DNA from: Moheibacter lacus
Lineage (GTDB): Bacteria; Bacteroidota; Bacteroidia; Flavobacteriales; Weeksellaceae
DNA length: 64,000 nt
Direction: 5' to 3'
Assembly (NCBI RefSeq): GCF_014042165.1
Contig: NZ_JACDZE010000001.1
Location: 704,595 to 768,594, forward strand
Under the pieces are notes generated by a model that ran no database searches, had not been told where the DNA came from, and worked only from the letters and a program-made list of their open reading frames with translations. Position numbers and translations under genes: made by a program. Shown in pieces: positions 8,581 through 16,949 of this stretch; position 1 is the stretch's first letter, and every line of letters starts with the position of its first letter.

Positions 8581-9162
8581 ATGTTTTTAGAAAACACCAT
8601 CAATCATACCAAACAAAGCGGATGGATCGAAGTCATCTGCGGTTCCATGTTTTCCGGAAAAACGGAAGAACTCATCCGTAGGATCAACCGTGCAAAATTC
8701 GCCAAACAAAAAGTAGAAATCTTCAAACCTGCGATTGACACTAGATACGACGAAGAAGAAGTCGTTTCCCATAACCAAAACACCATCGGTGCGACGCCGG
8801 TAGAATCTGCTTATAATATTTTAATTTTAGCGACGGCTTGTGATGTAGTTGGCATAGACGAAGCCCAGTTTTTTGATGATGGCATCGTCGATGTCGCCAA
8901 TCAATTGGCCAATGCCGGAAAACGCGTCATCATCGCCGGACTGGACATGGATTTTAAAGGTCGTCCATTTGGACCGATGCCCTATTTAATGGCAACTGCC
9001 GAATACGTCACAAAAGTTCATGCAATCTGTAGTAAAACCGGAAATCTTGCCCATTATTCTCATCGGAAAATCAAAAGTGACAAATTGGTAGAATTGGGAG
9101 AAAAAGAAGAATATGAACCACTGAGCAGAGCCGCTTATTGGGAAGAAATGAAAAAAATTTAA
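8581..9162 (+). CDS. tdk: Thymidine kinase
   Basis: Type II thymidine kinase of 193 residues that phosphorylates thymidine in the salvage pathway. The P-loop [10 protein letters not shown] (about 21-30), the DEAQFF Walker B motif and the lasso region with YSHRK are present. The usual structural zinc cysteines (CxxC plus CxxC/H) are reduced to a single Cys in HAICSKTGN, and the C-terminal cysteine motif is replaced by [15 protein letters not shown]. The zinc site therefore appears lost, as I recall for other Bacteroidota enzymes. The stop codon TAA (9160-9162) is formed at the junction with an inverted repeat beginning at 9161. A decayed copy of the tdk 3' end lies 600 bases downstream. Confidence 0.95.
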   Translation: MFLENTINHTKQSGWIEVICGSMFSGKTEELIRRINRAKFAKQKVEIFKPAIDTRYDEEEVVSHNQNTIGATPVESAYNILILATACDVVGIDEAQFFDDGIVDVANQLANAGKRVIIAGLDMDFKGRPFGPMPYLMATAEYVTKVHAICSKTGNLAHYSHRKIKSDKLVELGEKEEYEPLSRAAYWEEMKKI

Positions 9163-9266
9163 CCACATAGTAACAGTAGTTTTTAAATTGAAATCAGCAA
9201 ACATAAAGAAACAATAGTTGAAGTTTCACTTCTATTTTATTCAATCAAAACAATGTTAAACCTCTT

Positions 9267-9674
9267 ATGATTACTAAAAAACAACTTGATGAATTGACTT
9301 ATGAAATTATAGGTTCAGCTATTGAAGTTCAAAAAACAATGGGTCGAGGACTATTAGAGATCATTTATTTAAATTGCCTAAAAATAGAACTGAGCAATCG
9401 AAACATAAATTTTTGCTCAGAAATGACTATTCCAGTTTTTTACAAAGAAAAAAAATTAGAAATTGACTTAAGATGTGATTTGTTTGTAGAAGGTTGTTTG
9501 GTAATCGAACTAAAAGCTGTAAATGATTTTACGAATATTTTTGAGGCTCAATTATTAACTTATATGAAAATCTTAAAAGCCCCAAAGGGAATTCTCATTA
9601 ATTTTAATAGCTCAAATATTTTTTATGAAGGTCAAAAAACTTTTGTAAATGAATATTTTAATAAACTAAACTGA
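9267..9674 (+). CDS. GxxExxY family protein
   Basis: Protein of 135 residues named after its conserved motif, seen here as GLLEIIY within GRGLLEIIYLNCL. The second half has LRCDLFVEGCLVIELKAV, which fits the D-(x)n-ExK core of a PD-(D/E)xK nuclease fold. The family is widespread in Bacteroidota, often in repeat-rich accessory spots, and its function is unknown. Here it is alone inside an inverted-repeat cassette between tdk and murF-alr, with base composition more AT-rich than its neighbours. A nuclease or element-maintenance role is inference. Confidence 0.9.
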   Translation: MITKKQLDELTYEIIGSAIEVQKTMGRGLLEIIYLNCLKIELSNRNINFCSEMTIPVFYKEKKLEIDLRCDLFVEGCLVIELKAVNDFTNIFEAQLLTYMKILKAPKGILINFNSSNIFYEGQKTFVNEYFNKLN

Positions 9675-9726
9675 AAAACTATACTGCTAAAAGCAGACTA
9701 TATCAACTTAAACAACCTGAATAACT

Positions 9727-9747
9727 ATGAAACTATGTGGTTTAAAA
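9727..9747 (+). repeat. 21-bp direct repeat, copy 1
   Basis: ATGAAACTATGTGGTTTAAA plus one A; identical to 9862-9882, 135 bases further on. Its core is also the inverse of the cassette's left end. Confidence 0.9.
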
Positions 9748-9807
9748 TTAGTAGAAATAATTTCTGAAGAGAAGAATATAAGCCGCTTATCGGGAAGAAA
9801 TGAAAAA
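9745..9807 (+). pseudogene. Decayed copy of the tdk 3' end
   Basis: Aligns with tdk 9082-9155: both share AAATT(A/G)GTAGAA, then GAAGAATAT, then a 26-base block (9130-9155 against 9782-9807) with one mismatch. The copy lacks about 14 bases coding for EPLSR and cannot encode protein. It is followed by unrelated sequence. Confidence 0.72.
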
Positions 9808-9861
9808 TCAGAATTCTTTACCACCAAAATGGACTAGTTTAACTGCTGCATAGACAAAGCG

Positions 9862-9882
9862 ATGAAACTATGTGGTTTAAAA
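9862..9882 (+). repeat. 21-bp direct repeat, copy 2
   Basis: Identical to 9727-9747. It lies 13 bases before the TTG start of murF-alr, so the insertion reaches that gene's translation start region. Confidence 0.9.
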
Positions 9883-9895
9883 AATTAAATTTAAT

Positions 9896-12358
9896 TTGAA
9901 ACCTTATCATATAAAAAATTTAGCGGAAATCCTTTCTGCAGAAATCAAAGGAAAAAAAGACGGAATCGTCGAAGAAATTTACATCGACACCCGTACCATT
10001 TTCCAGCCCAACAATGGCATTTTCTTTGCCTTTAACGAATTTCAAAAAAATGGTGCGCCCTTTTTAAAAGATGCCCATCAAAAAGGAATTCGGGTATTTG
10101 TATGCGCAGAAGTCGGGGAGAAATTGGACAATTCCGTTTACTTAATTGTCAAATCACCGCTTGAAGCCTTACAAAAATGGGCGAAATTTCATCGAAATTC
10201 TTTTCAAATTCCCGTAATCGGCATAACCGGAAGCAATGGAAAAACGATCGTAAAAGAATGGTTGAACCAATTACTTTGGAACGATTTCTCAATCGTCAGA
10301 AGCCCAAAAAGTTATAATTCACAAATCGGCGTCCCACTTTCCATCCTCCAAATCCAAGACGAAAATAACCTCGGAATTTTTGAAGCCGGAATTTCTCTTC
10401 CAGGTGAAATGGATAAATTGGAAGATATCATCCAACCGAACATTGGCGTTTTGACGCATTTGGGTTCTGCTCATCTGGAGAATTTCAAACACAAACACGA
10501 ACTCATTTTAGAAAAAATAAAATTATTCAGAAAAGTAAAAAAAATCGTTTTTAACGCTGAAAATGAAGACGTTAATTTACTTTTACACGAAATCTATTCA
10601 TCTGAAAACTTCCAGTTTTTCACCTTTGGTACACATGAAACCAATACGCTCCAAATTCTTTCCGCAACAGAAACCGAGTCTGGAAAAGAAATTAATTTCA
10701 AATACAAATCAGCAATTTATCAAATCCAAATTCCTTTTAAAGACACAGCTTCAGCGGAAAATATTTTAACGGCTTTGACCACTTTGGCTGCTTTAGATTT
10801 GGATTTGGAAAAATACCTATCCCAAACCAAAAACCTACTTCCCATAGAAATGCGCTTGGAAATCAAAGAAGCCATCCGGGACAGCATTTTGATTAACGAT
10901 ACATTCAATTCCGATTTACATTCGGTAAAAGTCGCTTTGGATGTTTTGGCTCAACAAGCATTTCCGCGGAAAAGTTTGGTGCTAACAGATGTTTTGCAAA
11001 GCAATTTAAACAAGGACGAACTTTACAAAAAAGTAGCGGAATTGGTCAATGCTTATCAGATCGATGATTTGGTTCTGATCGGAGAATTCATTCCGAAATA
11101 CAAAAATTTATTTAAAACAGAAGCAAGGACTTTTGACAATACTGATGATTTCCTGAAAACGCTGAGCTTAAAAAATGTGCACAATGAAGCCATACTTTTA
11201 AAAGGTGCACGACCATTTCAACTGGAGAAAATTTCGTCTATTTTAGAAAAAAAATCCCATGATACCGTTCTGGAAATCAATTTAAATGCTTTGGTTCAAA
11301 ATCTTAAATTTTATAAAAGCCAATTAAAACCGGGTGTAAAATTGATGGCCATGATCAAAGCCAATAGTTATGGAACCGGAAGTTTCGAAATATCCCAAAC
11401 CCTTGAACATCAACACATCAACTATTTAGGCGCAGCTTATGCTGATGAAGGTGTGGAACTCAGAAAAGCTGGTATCACGCTACCGATCATCGTGATGAAT
11501 CCGGAACAAAGCAGTTATTCGTCCATCATCGATTACAAATTGGAACCTGAAATTTATAGTTTGCGGGTTTTGGCGTTATTTCTTCAAAAGTTAAAAGAAA
11601 AATCCATCACAGATCCTTTTCCCATTCACATCAAAATAGATTCGGGCATGAACCGATTGGGATTTAGACCGGATGAATTGGATGAATTGATTCAAAGTCT
11701 AAAACAGGAAAAATCCGTTGTGATCAAATCTATATTTACGCATTTGGCAACGGCCGATATACCGGAAGAAAAGGAATTTGCTCTGCAACAATTGAAAATA
11801 TTTGATGAGGCTTACCAACGCATCGCCGAGGAATTGGAAATTCAACCTTTGAAACATGCGTTAAATTCACCTGGAATTATTCACTTCCCGGAAAACCAAT
11901 ATGATATGGTGAGATTAGGAATCGGGATGTATGGAATTGCGGATGAAGAATCGGTTCAAAAACAATTGAAAAATGTGGCGACTTTTAAAACCGTGATTTC
12001 GCGCATTTCAGAAATCCAGCCTGGAGAAACGGTCAGTTACGGAAGAAGATTCAGAGCAGAAAAACAAACGAGGATCGCAACCATTCCGGTCGGCTATGCA
12101 GATGGCATCAGAAGATCGTATGGAAATGGAGTGGGAAAAGTCTCTATCCATGGCCATTTGGCACCGATAGTCGGGACGATTTGTATGGACATGATGATGC
12201 TGGATGTGACCGAAATCCAATGCAATGAAGGAGATGAAGTGATTTTATTTGGTGATAATTTGAGTATTTCTGAAGTAGCCGAAAAAATGGGAACCATTCC
12301 TTATGAGGTTTTGACTTCGATTTCCAGTCGGGTGAAAAGGGTGTATTATCGTGAGTGA
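9896..12358 (+). CDS. murF-alr: MurF ligase-alanine racemase fusion
   Basis: Bifunctional 820-residue enzyme. The N-terminal half (about 1-450) is UDP-N-acetylmuramoyl-tripeptide:D-Ala-D-Ala ligase with ATP loop GITGSNGKT (109-117). The C-terminal half is PLP-dependent alanine racemase with Lys488 in MIKANSYG, HIKIDSGMNRLGF, RLGIGMYG, the catalytic Tyr734 in GYADG, and VGTICMDM. It thus makes D-Ala and adds the dipeptide to the peptidoglycan precursor. The fusion is usual in Bacteroidota. The start is TTG because no in-frame ATG lies nearby; the region just before it is the 21-bp repeat, so the native leader may have been replaced. It overlaps recX by 8 bases. Confidence 0.95.
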   Translation: MKPYHIKNLAEILSAEIKGKKDGIVEEIYIDTRTIFQPNNGIFFAFNEFQKNGAPFLKDAHQKGIRVFVCAEVGEKLDNSVYLIVKSPLEALQKWAKFHRNSFQIPVIGITGSNGKTIVKEWLNQLLWNDFSIVRSPKSYNSQIGVPLSILQIQDENNLGIFEAGISLPGEMDKLEDIIQPNIGVLTHLGSAHLENFKHKHELILEKIKLFRKVKKIVFNAENEDVNLLLHEIYSSENFQFFTFGTHETNTLQILSATETESGKEINFKYKSAIYQIQIPFKDTASAENILTALTTLAALDLDLEKYLSQTKNLLPIEMRLEIKEAIRDSILINDTFNSDLHSVKVALDVLAQQAFPRKSLVLTDVLQSNLNKDELYKKVAELVNAYQIDDLVLIGEFIPKYKNLFKTEARTFDNTDDFLKTLSLKNVHNEAILLKGARPFQLEKISSILEKKSHDTVLEINLNALVQNLKFYKSQLKPGVKLMAMIKANSYGTGSFEISQTLEHQHINYLGAAYADEGVELRKAGITLPIIVMNPEQSSYSSIIDYKLEPEIYSLRVLALFLQKLKEKSITDPFPIHIKIDSGMNRLGFRPDELDELIQSLKQEKSVVIKSIFTHLATADIPEEKEFALQQLKIFDEAYQRIAEELEIQPLKHALNSPGIIHFPENQYDMVRLGIGMYGIADEESVQKQLKNVATFKTVISRISEIQPGETVSYGRRFRAEKQTRIATIPVGYADGIRRSYGNGVGKVSIHGHLAPIVGTICMDMMMLDVTEIQCNEGDEVILFGDNLSISEVAEKMGTIPYEVLTSISSRVKRVYYRE

Positions 12359-12815
12359 GAAAAAATCCTATACCGTCAACGAAATCCGTGATAAAATGGC
12401 CAAATACTGCGCTTATCAGGACCGATGTCAATGGGAAGTAGAGCAAAAGTTTTATGATTTCAACCTCATCCCGGAAGCCCGAGATGAAATCATGATTTAT
12501 TTGATTCAACAAAATTTCTTGAACGAAGAACGTTTTGCCAAAAGTTTTGCCCGTGGGAAATTTTACCAAAAAAATTGGGGGCGAATTAAAATTAGAATCG
12601 AATTAAAGAAAAGAAAAATTCCGGAAAAATTGATTCAAGTTGGGCTGAATGAAATTGATGAAAAAGATTATTTAACAACGCTGAATCAATTGTTTGAAAA
12701 GAAAAAAGCCTCCCTCAAATCCGAACGGGAAAGTTTCAAGAAAAAAGCCAAAATCAGAAATTATTTGTTACAAAAAGGATTTGAATCTGAATTCATTACA
12801 GACTTAATCCGCTAA
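12351..12815 (+). CDS. recX: Regulatory protein RecX
   Basis: Protein of 154 residues that modulates RecA filament growth. It shows the three-helix repeats of RecX: CAYQDRCQWEVEQKF, then LIQQNFLNEERFAKSFARGKF, YQKNWGRIKIRIELKKRKI and the C-terminal KIRNYLLQKGFESEFI. The GTG start overlaps the end of murF-alr by 8 bases, so expression is coupled translationally. RecA is not in the window. Confidence 0.9.
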   Translation: MSEKKSYTVNEIRDKMAKYCAYQDRCQWEVEQKFYDFNLIPEARDEIMIYLIQQNFLNEERFAKSFARGKFYQKNWGRIKIRIELKKRKIPEKLIQVGLNEIDEKDYLTTLNQLFEKKKASLKSERESFKKKAKIRNYLLQKGFESEFITDLIR

Positions 12816-12879
12816 ATTATGTTAATCTCAGATGATAAATTTTGATATTTTTTAAAATAGCTTAATTTTATCGGAAATA

Positions 12880-13416
12880 ATGAAACACATGAAAAAAATT
12901 GCGTTTGCACTAAGCTTAATTTCAACTATTTGCTTGATTTCCTGTGATCCTTGGGAAGATGATAGTTACCATGAAACTGTACAGACAGGAGAAAATGTGG
13001 AGATTCCAGGCAATTGGAAATTGACTTCCATCCTACTTGAGGAAGCTTTTGATTTTAATGGAGATGGAAATGCAACCAATAATCTGATGACAGAAACCAA
13101 TTGTTATGCAAATGAACTGATGGCTTTCAATGCAGATTTTTCCGGAGTTGCGACATCGAATTCTTATGCAAATGTAATCGTAAACGGCGATACCTATATC
13201 ACAGAATGTGTCCCGGAGGTTGAAGAAACACCATTTGCATGGGCACAAACCCAGACCACTGTTTCTCTGACCATTGACACTCAAATCGTCAATGCCACCT
13301 TATCAGGTGATACTTTGACCTTTACGATTCCGGAAGGATTTTCAGCAAATGATGGACAGCCCGGCGGATATACCATCACGCAAGACATCATCATGACTTA
13401 CCAAAAATTACCGTAA
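12880..13416 (+). CDS. Lipocalin-like lipoprotein, function unknown
   Basis: Lipoprotein of about 175-178 residues. The signal ends at LISC; the start may be the fourth residue (MKKIAFAL), which gives a more normal signal peptide. The mature protein has an acidic linker (DPWEDD), then GNWKLTSILLEE and alternating strands ending ITQDIIMTYQKLP. This is the pattern of small Bacteroidota lipocalin-like domains. It is a single gene with a one-mismatch -7 box (TAATTTTA, 12863-12870) and a strong terminator behind it. No specific role can be stated. Confidence 0.7.
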   Translation: MKHMKKIAFALSLISTICLISCDPWEDDSYHETVQTGENVEIPGNWKLTSILLEEAFDFNGDGNATNNLMTETNCYANELMAFNADFSGVATSNSYANVIVNGDTYITECVPEVEETPFAWAQTQTTVSLTIDTQIVNATLSGDTLTFTIPEGFSANDGQPGGYTITQDIIMTYQKLP

Positions 13417-13432
13417 AAATAAGTTCATATAG

Positions 13433-13464
13433 AAAAAGCCGTTTCTCATACAAACGGCTTTTTT
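13433..13464 (+). terminator. Intrinsic terminator
   Basis: 12-base stem AAAAAGCCGTTT / AAACGGCTTTTT with 7-base loop and a T run; ends the lipoprotein transcript. Confidence 0.9.
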
Positions 13465-13477
13465 AATGGACAGTTCG

Positions 13478-13485
13478 TATCTTTG
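13478..13485 (+). promoter_or_regulatory. Bacteroidota -7 box TATCTTTG
   Basis: Exact TAnnTTTG match between the terminator and the thioesterase gene. It rules out a translation start at 13466 and supports the ATG at 13502. Confidence 0.65.
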
Positions 13486-13501
13486 CCCAAAATTTTTTAG
13501 A

Positions 13502-14002
13502 ATGTTTTACGCTGAAACCATTGTTCGATGGTCCGATTTGGATGCTAATATGCACCTTGCCAATGCTTCTTATATGAATTTTACGAGTTTTGCACGAATT
13601 CAGTTTTTAAGACATTGCGGCATCAAACTTTCAGATTTAGCAAAACACAACATCGGTCCGGCAGTTTTACGAGAAGAGTTTTCATTTTTCCGCGAGGCAC
13701 ATGAAGGACAAGAAATCATGATTTCGGTTGTGGTTTCCGGAAATTCTGAAAACGGAGAAATCTTTGAATTTGAACATAATTTATATGACAAATCAACCGG
13801 AACACATTTGGCTTATTCGCGTGTTTTTGGCGTTTGGTTTTCTACTGCCGAAAGAAAAAAAACACCTCCTCCTGCAGAATTATTGGAGAAATTAAATGCG
13901 AACATCGATCCAAATTCAGTTCGAATTTTATCTTTAAATGACATAAAAAACTTACCGGTTCAACCCAAAAATATCGACCCAAAATCTTTTTCATCATGCT
14001 AG
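13502..14002 (+). CDS. Hotdog-fold acyl-CoA thioesterase
   Basis: 4HBT-type protein of 166 residues. The motif RWSDLDANMHLANASYMNF holds the catalytic Asp and the HLxNxxY pattern of the 4-hydroxybenzoyl-CoA/YbgC-like thioesterases. I start it at ATG 13502 because an in-frame start at 13466 lies upstream of the promoter box and next to the previous gene's terminator. The last 7 bases overlap thiL, so the two are co-transcribed. Substrate unknown; release of fatty acyl groups from CoA or ACP is the family expectation. Confidence 0.85.
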   Translation: MFYAETIVRWSDLDANMHLANASYMNFTSFARIQFLRHCGIKLSDLAKHNIGPAVLREEFSFFREAHEGQEIMISVVVSGNSENGEIFEFEHNLYDKSTGTHLAYSRVFGVWFSTAERKKTPPPAELLEKLNANIDPNSVRILSLNDIKNLPVQPKNIDPKSFSSC

Positions 14003-15048
14003 ACGACAAACAACCTCAATTGACTTCGCTGGACAAATTAGGTGAATTTGGACTAATTGACCATTTGACCAATTCCATTGAAATTCAAAACGATACGACA
14101 GAAAAAGGCATTGGTGATGATGCTGCCGTTTTGAATTTAGGAGAATTGGAAACGGTCGTTACGACCGATATGCTCGTTGAAGGCGTTCATTTCAATTTGG
14201 CTTATGTTCCGTTAAAACATTTGGGTTATAAATCGGTCATGGTCAACTTGAGTGATGTTTACGCCATGAATGCCGTTCCTTCCCAAATTTTGGTTTCCAT
14301 AGCGGTTTCAAGCCGATTTCCGGTAGAAGCTTTGGAAGAATTATACGAAGGAATTAAAATCGCTTGTAAAAATTATAAAGTCGATTTGGTGGGAGGTGAT
14401 ACGACTTCATCTACCAGTGGATTGATCATCAGCATCACAGCCATTGGAACTGCCAAAAAACAAGAAATCGTTTACCGTGATGGTGCAAATGAAAATGATT
14501 TATTGGTCGTGAGTGGTGATTTGGGTGGAGCTTATTTGGGATTACAAGTTTTAGAACGAGAAAACGAAGTCTTCAAAGTCAATCCAAATGTTCAGCCCGA
14601 TTTGGCACAATACGATTATTTAGTTGGAAGACAATTAAAACCCGAAGCACGAAAAGACATCGTTCAATTACTAAAAGATTTGGAGGTAAAACCGACTTCG
14701 ATGATCGACATTTCGGATGGACTTTCGTCTGAAATTCTCCATCTATCGAAACAGAGCGGATATGGATTTAAAATCTATGAGGAAAAAATCCCATTGGATC
14801 CATCGGTGATCAAAACTGCAGAAGAATTCAGCATCAATCCGGTGACTTGTGCTTTAAATGGTGGTGAGGATTATGAATTATTGTTTACCATTTCGCAGGA
14901 AGATTATCCGAAAATCAAAGGAAATCCAAACTTGACGGTCATCGGACATACGACCGAACAAAATGCTGAAAATTATCTGATGTTGCAAGGAAGCGAATCA
15001 GCAGTTCCACTTTCAGCTCAGGGATGGAATTCATTTGAAGGCGAATAA
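13996..15048 (+). CDS. thiL: Thiamine-monophosphate kinase
   Basis: Phosphorylates thiamine monophosphate to the active diphosphate cofactor. The 350-residue protein shows GIGDDAAVL (ATP/Mg site), TTDMLVEGVHFN, the conserved VDLVGGDTTSS, MIDISDGL and NGGEDYELLFT, in family order. It overlaps the thioesterase by 7 bases. The cofactor it makes is required by Dxs elsewhere in this window. Confidence 0.95.
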   Translation: MLDDKQPQLTSLDKLGEFGLIDHLTNSIEIQNDTTEKGIGDDAAVLNLGELETVVTTDMLVEGVHFNLAYVPLKHLGYKSVMVNLSDVYAMNAVPSQILVSIAVSSRFPVEALEELYEGIKIACKNYKVDLVGGDTTSSTSGLIISITAIGTAKKQEIVYRDGANENDLLVVSGDLGGAYLGLQVLERENEVFKVNPNVQPDLAQYDYLVGRQLKPEARKDIVQLLKDLEVKPTSMIDISDGLSSEILHLSKQSGYGFKIYEEKIPLDPSVIKTAEEFSINPVTCALNGGEDYELLFTISQEDYPKIKGNPNLTVIGHTTEQNAENYLMLQGSESAVPLSAQGWNSFEGE

Positions 15049-15050
15049 TT

Positions 15051-15067
15051 TCCCTCCTTTGGAGGGA
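15051..15067. repeat. REP-like palindrome
   Basis: TCCCTCC TTT GGAGGGA, a perfect 7-bp stem between the convergent thiL and lepA genes. No T run follows. It may act as a weak bidirectional terminator or be a dispersed intergenic repeat. Confidence 0.6.
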
Positions 15068-15079
15068 TTAAGGGAAGCT

Positions 15080-16876
15080 TTAATCATTCAACTTCAAAAC
15101 CGCTAGGAAAGCCGACTGCGGCACTTCTACCCGACCGATTTGGCGCATCTTTTTCTTACCTGCTTTTTGTTTTTCCAGCAATTTACGTTTACGCGAAATA
15201 TCCCCACCGTAACATTTGGCCGTTACGTCTTTACGCAATGCTTTGATGGTTTCACGGGCGATGATTTTTGCACCGATTGCCGCTTGAATCGGAATGTCAA
15301 ACTGTTGTCTCGGAATCAATTCCTTTAATTTTTCACACATTTTTTTCCCGATTCCATAGGCATTATCCACATGTATCAAAGCAGAAAGCGCATCGACCGG
15401 TTCAGCATTGATTAAAATGTCCACCTTCACCAATTTCGAAGCACGCATGTCCAACGGCTGATAATCAAAGGAAGCATATCCTTTTGAAATTGATTTCAAT
15501 CGGTCATAAAAGTCAAAAACGACTTCGGCCAAAGGCAATTCGAATATCAATTCGACTCTATGTTGGGTCAAATAATTTTGATTGATCAAAATTCCACGCT
15601 TCTCGATACAGAGCGTCATAACTTGTCCTACGAAATCTGATTTCGTGATGATAGAAGCACGGATGTAAGGTTCTTCCACTCGGTTCAATCCGGATGGATC
15701 GGGCAATTCTGAAGGATTGTTGACCAAAATCATTTTGTCCGGATATTTTTCCGTAAACGCATGATAGGAAACGTTTGGAACGGTTGTAATCACGTTCATG
15801 TCAAATTCACGCTCCAATCGTTCTTGAATAATTTCCAAATGCAGCATCCCAAGAAATCCACATCGGAATCCAAATCCCAAAGCAGCGGAAGATTCCGGCT
15901 CAAAAGTAAGCGAAGCATCATTTAACCTTAATTTCTCGATGGAATATCTTAATTCTTCATAATCTTCTGTATCTACCGGATAAATTCCCGCAAAGACCAT
16001 CGGCTTTACTTCCTCAAACCCAGCAATCGCCTCTTTTGCCGGATTCTCAACTGAAGTAATCGTATCCCCGACTTTTACTTCACTTGCGTCTTTAATTCCA
16101 GAAATGATATACCCAACATCTCCGGTAGAAATGAGTTTTTTCTCGACTTGTTTTAACTTCAAAGTTCCGACTTCATCGGCACCGTATTTCTTTCCGGTCG
16201 CCATGAATTTCACTTCTTGCCCCTTTTTGATTTGACCGTTTACCACTTTGTAAAAAGCTTCGATTCCACGAAACGGATTGTAAACGGAATCAAAAATCAA
16301 GGCTTGAAGTGGCGCTTCAGGATCACCTTGCGGCGCAGGAACTTTTTCGATGATAGTATGCAACAAATGCTCAACTCCTTCACCTGTTTTTCCACTCACG
16401 CGCAAAACTTCTTCCGGTTTGCATCCCAAAAGATCGACGATATCATCGGTTACTTCTTCCGGATTGGCACTTGGCAAATCGATTTTATTCAATACCGGAA
16501 TGATTTCCAAATCATTTTCCAATGCCAAATATAAATTAGAAATCGTCTGTGCCTGAATGCTTTGCGCCGCATCTACAATTAAAAGTGCACCTTCACAAGC
16601 AGCAATGGAACGGGAAACTTCATATGAAAAATCCACGTGACCCGGAGTGTCGATAAGATTGAGAATATAATTCTGACCATCCAACTCATATTCCATCTGG
16701 ATGGCGTGTGATTTTATGGTAATTCCTTTTTCACGTTCTAGATCCATGTCATCTAAAACCTGATTTTGCAGTTCACGTTCTGTAACCGTATTGGTGATCT
16801 GCAAAAGCCTGTCAGCCAAAGTACTCTTTCCGTGGTCTATATGCGCAATGATGCAAAAGTTCCGAATGTTCTTCAT
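15080..16876 (-). CDS. lepA: Elongation factor 4 (LepA)
   Basis: Ribosome-bound GTPase of 598 residues, the normal length. GTPase motifs are AHIDHGKST (G1), GITIKS (G2), DTPGH (G3) and NKIDLP (G4); then EF-G-like domains with [12 protein letters not shown], and the LepA-specific C-terminus ending [21 protein letters not shown]. It is thought to act on stalled or back-translocating ribosomes or in subunit biogenesis. It has its own promoter box upstream. Confidence 0.97.
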   Translation of the reverse strand: MKNIRNFCIIAHIDHGKSTLADRLLQITNTVTERELQNQVLDDMDLEREKGITIKSHAIQMEYELDGQNYILNLIDTPGHVDFSYEVSRSIAACEGALLIVDAAQSIQAQTISNLYLALENDLEIIPVLNKIDLPSANPEEVTDDIVDLLGCKPEEVLRVSGKTGEGVEHLLHTIIEKVPAPQGDPEAPLQALIFDSVYNPFRGIEAFYKVVNGQIKKGQEVKFMATGKKYGADEVGTLKLKQVEKKLISTGDVGYIISGIKDASEVKVGDTITSVENPAKEAIAGFEEVKPMVFAGIYPVDTEDYEELRYSIEKLRLNDASLTFEPESSAALGFGFRCGFLGMLHLEIIQERLEREFDMNVITTVPNVSYHAFTEKYPDKMILVNNPSELPDPSGLNRVEEPYIRASIITKSDFVGQVMTLCIEKRGILINQNYLTQHRVELIFELPLAEVVFDFYDRLKSISKGYASFDYQPLDMRASKLVKVDILINAEPVDALSALIHVDNAYGIGKKMCEKLKELIPRQQFDIPIQAAIGAKIIARETIKALRKDVTAKCYGGDISRKRKLLEKQKAGKKKMRQIGRVEVPQSAFLAVLKLND

Positions 16877-16893
16877 CGATTCAATTAAGTCTG

Positions 16894-16901
16894 CAAAAAT
16901 A
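16894..16901 (-). promoter_or_regulatory. -7 box TATTTTTG for lepA
   Basis: Reverse-strand TAnnTTTG match, 17 bases before the lepA ATG. Confidence 0.55.
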
Positions 16902-16949
16902 CGTTTTTTCTTCTCAGAAATAAAGGAATAATTTCGTTGTTCTAAAGAA

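Larger units (their letters stand above)
9161..9747 (+). mobile_element. Repeat-bounded cassette carrying a GxxExxY gene
   Basis: The left end reads AACCACATAGTAACAGTAGTT (21 bases, broken here by mismatches against the right end). The right end at 9721-9747 contains ACTATGTGGTT, the exact inverse of the first 11 bases, and CTATGAAACTATG mirrors the inner part imperfectly. Between these ends lies only the GxxExxY gene and short AT-rich flanks. No transposase is present, so any movement would need functions in trans. The left end overlaps the tdk stop codon. Confidence 0.6.

Noticed and set aside
9675-9895. A short protein gene between the GxxExxY gene and murF-alr
   Set aside because: The ATG codons at 9727 and 9862 lie in the repeat and open only trivial frames; the sequence is repeat and decayed tdk.
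13466-13501. Upstream in-frame start for the thioesterase
   Set aside because: It lies at the end of the previous terminator and before the promoter box; the conserved N-terminus begins at 13502.
15051-15067. Intrinsic terminator of thiL/lepA
   Set aside because: The palindrome has no adjacent T run on either strand; reported as a REP-like repeat instead.
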